Shown here: in pieces, positions 60,807 through 64,000 of the stretch
How positions within the stretch are numbered: position 1 is the first letter of the stretch
How the letters are laid out: the number at the start of each line of letters is the position of its first letter
NCBI RefSeq assembly: GCF_043555875.1
Contig: NZ_JBIGHW010000017.1
Span: 1 to 64,000 of the forward strand
Direction: 5' to 3'
Length of the DNA: 64,000 nt
Origin: Pelomonas margarita
GTDB taxonomy: Bacteria; Pseudomonadota; Gammaproteobacteria; Burkholderiales; Burkholderiaceae_C
The notes under the pieces: model-generated
What the model saw: the letters and a program-made list of their open reading frames with translations, nothing else
Told to the model about the DNA's origin: nothing
The model's database searches: none
Position numbers and translations under genes: made by a program

Positions 60807-63032
60807 GTGGTTGCAGTCAGTGGTTGGATGAGAAGAAGCCTGGGCGCGGTCGCGTTCGCGCTGCTCGCCGGCTGCAACAACAGCCCGCACCCGCACGGCG
60901 CCGAGCGCGAGAACGCGCTCTACATGGCGTTCGCCGAGCGCTCGCCGCGCTACCTGGACCCGACGTCCTCCTACGCCGCGCCCGAGAGCACCTACGTCTA
61001 CGAGATCAGCGAGCCGCCCTACGGCTACCACCCCCTCAAGCGGCCGTACGTGCTGATCCCGCGCACGGCTTCAGGCCTGGCCAAGCCCTATTACCTGGAC
61101 GCCAAGGGCAACCGCCTGCCCGACGACGCGCCCGACGAGCAGATCGCCGAGGCGGTCTACGACATCGCCATCAAGCCGGGCCTGAAGTGGTCGCCGCACC
61201 CGGCGTTCGCGAAGGACGCGCAGGGCCAGCACCGTTATCACCACCTGAAGCCCGGCGAGCTGGGCGACAAGCGCAGCCCGTTCGCGTTCGAGCACCTGTC
61301 CACGCGCGAGGTGGTGGCCGACGACTTCGTCTACGCGCTCAAGCGCCACGCCAGCCCGCGGCTGGAGGCACCGGTCGCGGCGGTGTTCTCCGAGCACGTC
61401 ATCGGGCTCAAGGACTACATCACCACGCTCAAGCGCGAGAGCGAGAAGCAGCTTGCCGGCCTGCCCGAGAACCTGACCGACAAGCCCTTCCTGGACCTGC
61501 GCCGCTGGCCGCTGGCCGGTGTGCAAGCCGTCAACGACCACCTGCTGCGCATCCGCCTGAAGGGCCGCTACCCGCAGTGGCAGTACTGGCTGGCTACCAC
61601 GTTCACGGCGGCCGTCCCGTGGGAGGTGGACGCCTTCTACGCCCAGCCCGGCATGACCGCCAACTCCATGAGCTGGAACCAGTGGCCGGTGGGCACGGGC
61701 GCCTTCATGATGACCGAGTACGTGCAGGATCGCCGGCACGTGATGAGCCGCAACCCCAACTACCGGCTCGAGACCTACCCCTGTGACGGCAGCCCCGGCG
61801 ACGCCGAGGCTGGCCTGCTGGCCGACTGCGGCAAGCCCATGCCCTTCGTCGACAAGGTCGTTGCCATCAACGTGAAGGAGGCGGTGCCGCGCAAGGAGCT
61901 GTTCAAGCAGGGCTACCTGGACCTGCCCGAGATGGACCGTTCGGACTGGGGCGTGAACCTGGCCGTGGACCGCGACGACTCCGACGAGGTGAAGCGGTTC
62001 TTCCAGGAGCGCGGTTTCCAGCTGCCCATGAACGTGGACATCACGAACTGGTACATGGGCTTCAACTGGCTGGACCCGGTCGTGGGCCGCGGCGACACGC
62101 CCGAGCAGCAGCGCCGCAACCGCGCGCTGCGCCAGGCCATCTCCATCGCCATCGACTGGGAGGAGGGCTACGGCCGCATCTTCCGCGACAAGGGTGGCGA
62201 CGCCGCCCACGGCCCCATCCCGCCGGGCGTGTTCGGCTCCAGGGAGGGCGAGCCGGGCGAGTTCAACCCGGTGACGCATCGGCTGGTGAACGGCAAGGTC
62301 GAGCGCCGCCCGATTGAAGACGCCCTCAAGCTGATGAACGAGGCCGGCTACCCCGGCGGCCGTGACGCGAAGACGGGCAAGCCGCTGGTGCTGAACTACG
62401 ACTTCCAGCGCGTCGTCACGCCGGAGCTGAAGGCCGAGAACGACTGGCTGATCCGCCAGTTCGCCAAGCTGGGCATCCAGCTGGACATCCGCGCGACCGA
62501 CTTCAACCAGTTCCAGGAAAAGATCCTGAAGGGCAAGCACCAGATCTTCTGGTGGGGCTGGTTCGCCGACTATCCCGACGCCGAGAACTTCCTGTTCCTG
62601 CTGTACGGCCCCAACGCGAAGAGCCTGCACGAGGGCGAGAACACGGCCAACTACGCCAACCCCGAGTTCGACCGGTTCTACCGCAAGCTGCAGTCGCTGG
62701 AAGACGGCCCCGAGAAGGCCGCCGTGATGGCGAAGATGAACGACATTGCCCGCCAGGACGCGCCGTGGGCCTGGGGCTACTGGAGCTACTCGGGCCTGGC
62801 CTTCCAGCGCTGGCTGCACAACGGCAAGCCCGGCGTTGTCGTGCGCGACCGTGCCCGCTACCTGCGCGTGGACGTGCAGGAGCGTGCCCGCAGCATCGCC
62901 GCGTGGAACCGGCCGGTCTGGTGGCCGCTGCTGGTGCTGGCGGCCGGTGGCCTGGCCATCGCCGTGGCGACGCGCCGCGCGTGGGCCCGCCGCGAGACGG
63001 CCACGGCCGTGGCGACGGGGGAGGGCGCCTGA
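60807..63032 (+). CDS. Peptide ABC transporter binding protein, lipoprotein with C-terminal membrane helix
   Basis: A 741-residue family 5 (DppA/OppA/YejA-like) solute-binding protein. The N-terminus has RRSLGAVAFALLAGC, a signal peptide with lipobox Leu-Ala-Gly-Cys. The body has the family pattern (ENALYMAFAERSPRYLDPTSS; ADDFVYALKRH; NRALRQAISIAIDWEEGYG; WWGWFADYPDAENFLFLLYG). Unusually, the C-terminus adds a hydrophobic helix (VWWPLLVLAAGGLAIAVAT) and a basic tail, so both ends would hold it to the inner membrane. GTG 60807 has GAGGG seven bases ahead; ATG 60828 is an alternative. Its stop overlaps the permease start (TGATG). Confidence 0.87.
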   Translation: MVAVSGWMRRSLGAVAFALLAGCNNSPHPHGAERENALYMAFAERSPRYLDPTSSYAAPESTYVYEISEPPYGYHPLKRPYVLIPRTASGLAKPYYLDAKGNRLPDDAPDEQIAEAVYDIAIKPGLKWSPHPAFAKDAQGQHRYHHLKPGELGDKRSPFAFEHLSTREVVADDFVYALKRHASPRLEAPVAAVFSEHVIGLKDYITTLKRESEKQLAGLPENLTDKPFLDLRRWPLAGVQAVNDHLLRIRLKGRYPQWQYWLATTFTAAVPWEVDAFYAQPGMTANSMSWNQWPVGTGAFMMTEYVQDRRHVMSRNPNYRLETYPCDGSPGDAEAGLLADCGKPMPFVDKVVAINVKEAVPRKELFKQGYLDLPEMDRSDWGVNLAVDRDDSDEVKRFFQERGFQLPMNVDITNWYMGFNWLDPVVGRGDTPEQQRRNRALRQAISIAIDWEEGYGRIFRDKGGDAAHGPIPPGVFGSREGEPGEFNPVTHRLVNGKVERRPIEDALKLMNEAGYPGGRDAKTGKPLVLNYDFQRVVTPELKAENDWLIRQFAKLGIQLDIRATDFNQFQEKILKGKHQIFWWGWFADYPDAENFLFLLYGPNAKSLHEGENTANYANPEFDRFYRKLQSLEDGPEKAAVMAKMNDIARQDAPWAWGYWSYSGLAFQRWLHNGKPGVVVRDRARYLRVDVQERARSIAAWNRPVWWPLLVLAAGGLAIAVATRRAWARRETATAVATGEGA

Positions 63033-64000
63033 TGCTGGGCTTCATGCTGCGCCGGCTGGGCTATGGCCTGGCCATCCTCGTCGGCGTCAACCTGTTCACC
63101 TTCTTCCTGTTCTTCTCGGTCAACACGCCGGACGACATGGCGCGGCTGAACATCGGCGGCAAGCGCGTCACGCAGGCGCAGATCGACACCTGGAAGCAGG
63201 AGCGCGGCTACGACAAGCCGCTGTACTTCGACGCCAGCCGGCAGGGCGCCGAGCAGGTCACGCACACCATCCTGTGGGAGCGCTCGGTGAGCCTGTTCGC
63301 GCTGGACTTCGGCAAGAGCGATGCGCGCCAGGCCATCAACATCGGCCACGAGGTGAAGGTGCGCATGGGCGTGAGCCTGCAGCTGGCGCTGCCGCTGTTC
63401 ATCCTGCAGGTCATCGTCAGCGTCGCGTTCTCGCTGCTGCTGGTGTTCTTCCGGCACACGCGCATCGACTTCTGGGGCGTCGTGCTGTGCGTGCTGATGC
63501 TGTCCATCAGCAGCCTGTTCTACATCATCGTCGGCCAGTTCCTGTTCGCCCGCGTGCTGAAGCTGGTGCCCATGAACGGCTTCGCGGGCGGGCTGGACGC
63601 GGTGCGCTTTCTGGCACTGCCCATCCTGCTGTCGCTGCTGAGCCGGCTGGGCGGCGAGGCGCGGCTGTACCGCGCGATGTTCCTGGAGGAGATGGGCAAG
63701 GACTATGTGCGCACCGCGCGCGCCAAGGGCCTGTCCGAAGGCCGCGTGCTGGGCCGCCACGTGCTGCGCAATGCGTTGATTCCCATCATCACCAGCGCCG
63801 GCAGCTACCTGCCGTACGTCTTCCTCGGCAGCCTGGTGTTCGAGAGCTTCTTCGGCATCCCGGGCCTGGGCGCCTTCGTCATCGAGGCGATCACGGGGCA
63901 GGATTTCGCCATCGTGCGCACCATGGTCTTCCTCGGTGCGCTGCTCTATATCGCGAGCAATGCGCTGATCGACGTGGCCTACACGTGGGTCGATCCGCGG
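63032..64000 (+). CDS. Peptide ABC transporter permease, N-terminal part (truncated by window end)
   Basis: The first 323 codons of a DppB/YejB-type permease; the frame runs off the window. The N-terminus has MLRRLGYGLAILVGVNLFTFFLFF as the first helix, then a long hydrophilic loop (about 95 residues, longer than usual), a helix cluster, and the EAA-type coupling motif EEMGKDYVRTARAKGLSEGR that contacts the ATPase. FFGIPGLGAFVIEAITGQD is also typical of the family. It overlaps the binding-protein stop, so an operon continuing with a second permease and ATPases is expected beyond the window. Confidence 0.92.
   Translation, partial: MLGFMLRRLGYGLAILVGVNLFTFFLFFSVNTPDDMARLNIGGKRVTQAQIDTWKQERGYDKPLYFDASRQGAEQVTHTILWERSVSLFALDFGKSDARQAINIGHEVKVRMGVSLQLALPLFILQVIVSVAFSLLLVFFRHTRIDFWGVVLCVLMLSISSLFYIIVGQFLFARVLKLVPMNGFAGGLDAVRFLALPILLSLLSRLGGEARLYRAMFLEEMGKDYVRTARAKGLSEGRVLGRHVLRNALIPIITSAGSYLPYVFLGSLVFESFFGIPGLGAFVIEAITGQDFAIVRTMVFLGALLYIASNALIDVAYTWVDPR

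Overview
The window is high-GC and densely coded, with little intergenic space apart from several families of GC-rich palindromic repeats. Gene content (rubredoxin-pilG-pilH-pilI-pilJ-chpA, yqgE-ruvX-pyrR-pyrB-pyrC', ubiJ-ubiB, FmdB-DUF502-aspS, Bug-type binding protein, PEP-CTERM protein, EpsL-type barrel) points to a betaproteobacterium of the Burkholderiales, most like the Rubrivivax/Leptothrix/Roseateles group. This placement is inferred from gene content and repeat style, not from a marker search. No rRNA, tRNA, phage or transposase gene was seen.

Layout. (1) 1-13.2 kb holds nucleotide-sugar and exopolysaccharide genes. The end of a UDP-glucose dehydrogenase gene and a sugar nucleotidyltransferase lie on +. 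A long minus-strand run goes from an undecaprenyl-phosphate sugar transferase through an EpsL-like barrel, galE, manC and rfbB-D-A-C. A hipBA toxin-antitoxin pair sits between two large repeat arrays where the two blocks meet. (2) 13.3-20 kb has ubiJ-ubiB, a sodium:solute symporter, an FmdB zinc ribbon, a DUF502 membrane protein and aspS. (3) 20-24.8 kb, on minus, has a PEP-CTERM protein, mpl (with a 58-bp tandem array at its 3' end and a repeat inserted in frame), hemL and thiD. (4) 24.9-35.9 kb, on plus, has rubredoxin, the Pil-Chp chemosensory system that controls type IV pili, and a diguanylate cyclase. (5) 35.9-42.8 kb has a photolyase on minus, then yqgE-ruvX-pyrR-pyrB-pyrC'-plsC on plus, then a hydroxypyruvate-isomerase-like gene on minus. 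(6) 43-60.5 kb is one minus-strand run: a giant (about 3,500 residue) DUF4347/cadherin-like repeat protein, then a TolC-like lipoprotein, a HlyD adaptor, a GAF-HlyD protein, an M50-metalloprotease/HlyD fusion and a Bug-type binding protein. (7) 60.8-64 kb starts a peptide ABC importer (binding protein, then a permease cut by the window end).

The most unusual part is region 6. It looks like a dedicated export or assembly system for a very large surface adhesin, but it has a membrane-embedded metalloprotease and three HlyD-type adaptors and no ABC ATPase within the operon. Together with the exopolysaccharide genes, the pilus chemosensory genes and the diguanylate cyclase, the window is rich in surface-attachment functions. 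The second theme is repeats: a GGCGGGTC..GACCCGCC palindrome family that supplies gene stop codons, a CCCCCCGAGGGGGC family placed just before start codons and once inside mpl, a 58-bp tandem array copied from the end of mpl, and a 161-bp near-perfect palindrome after hipA.
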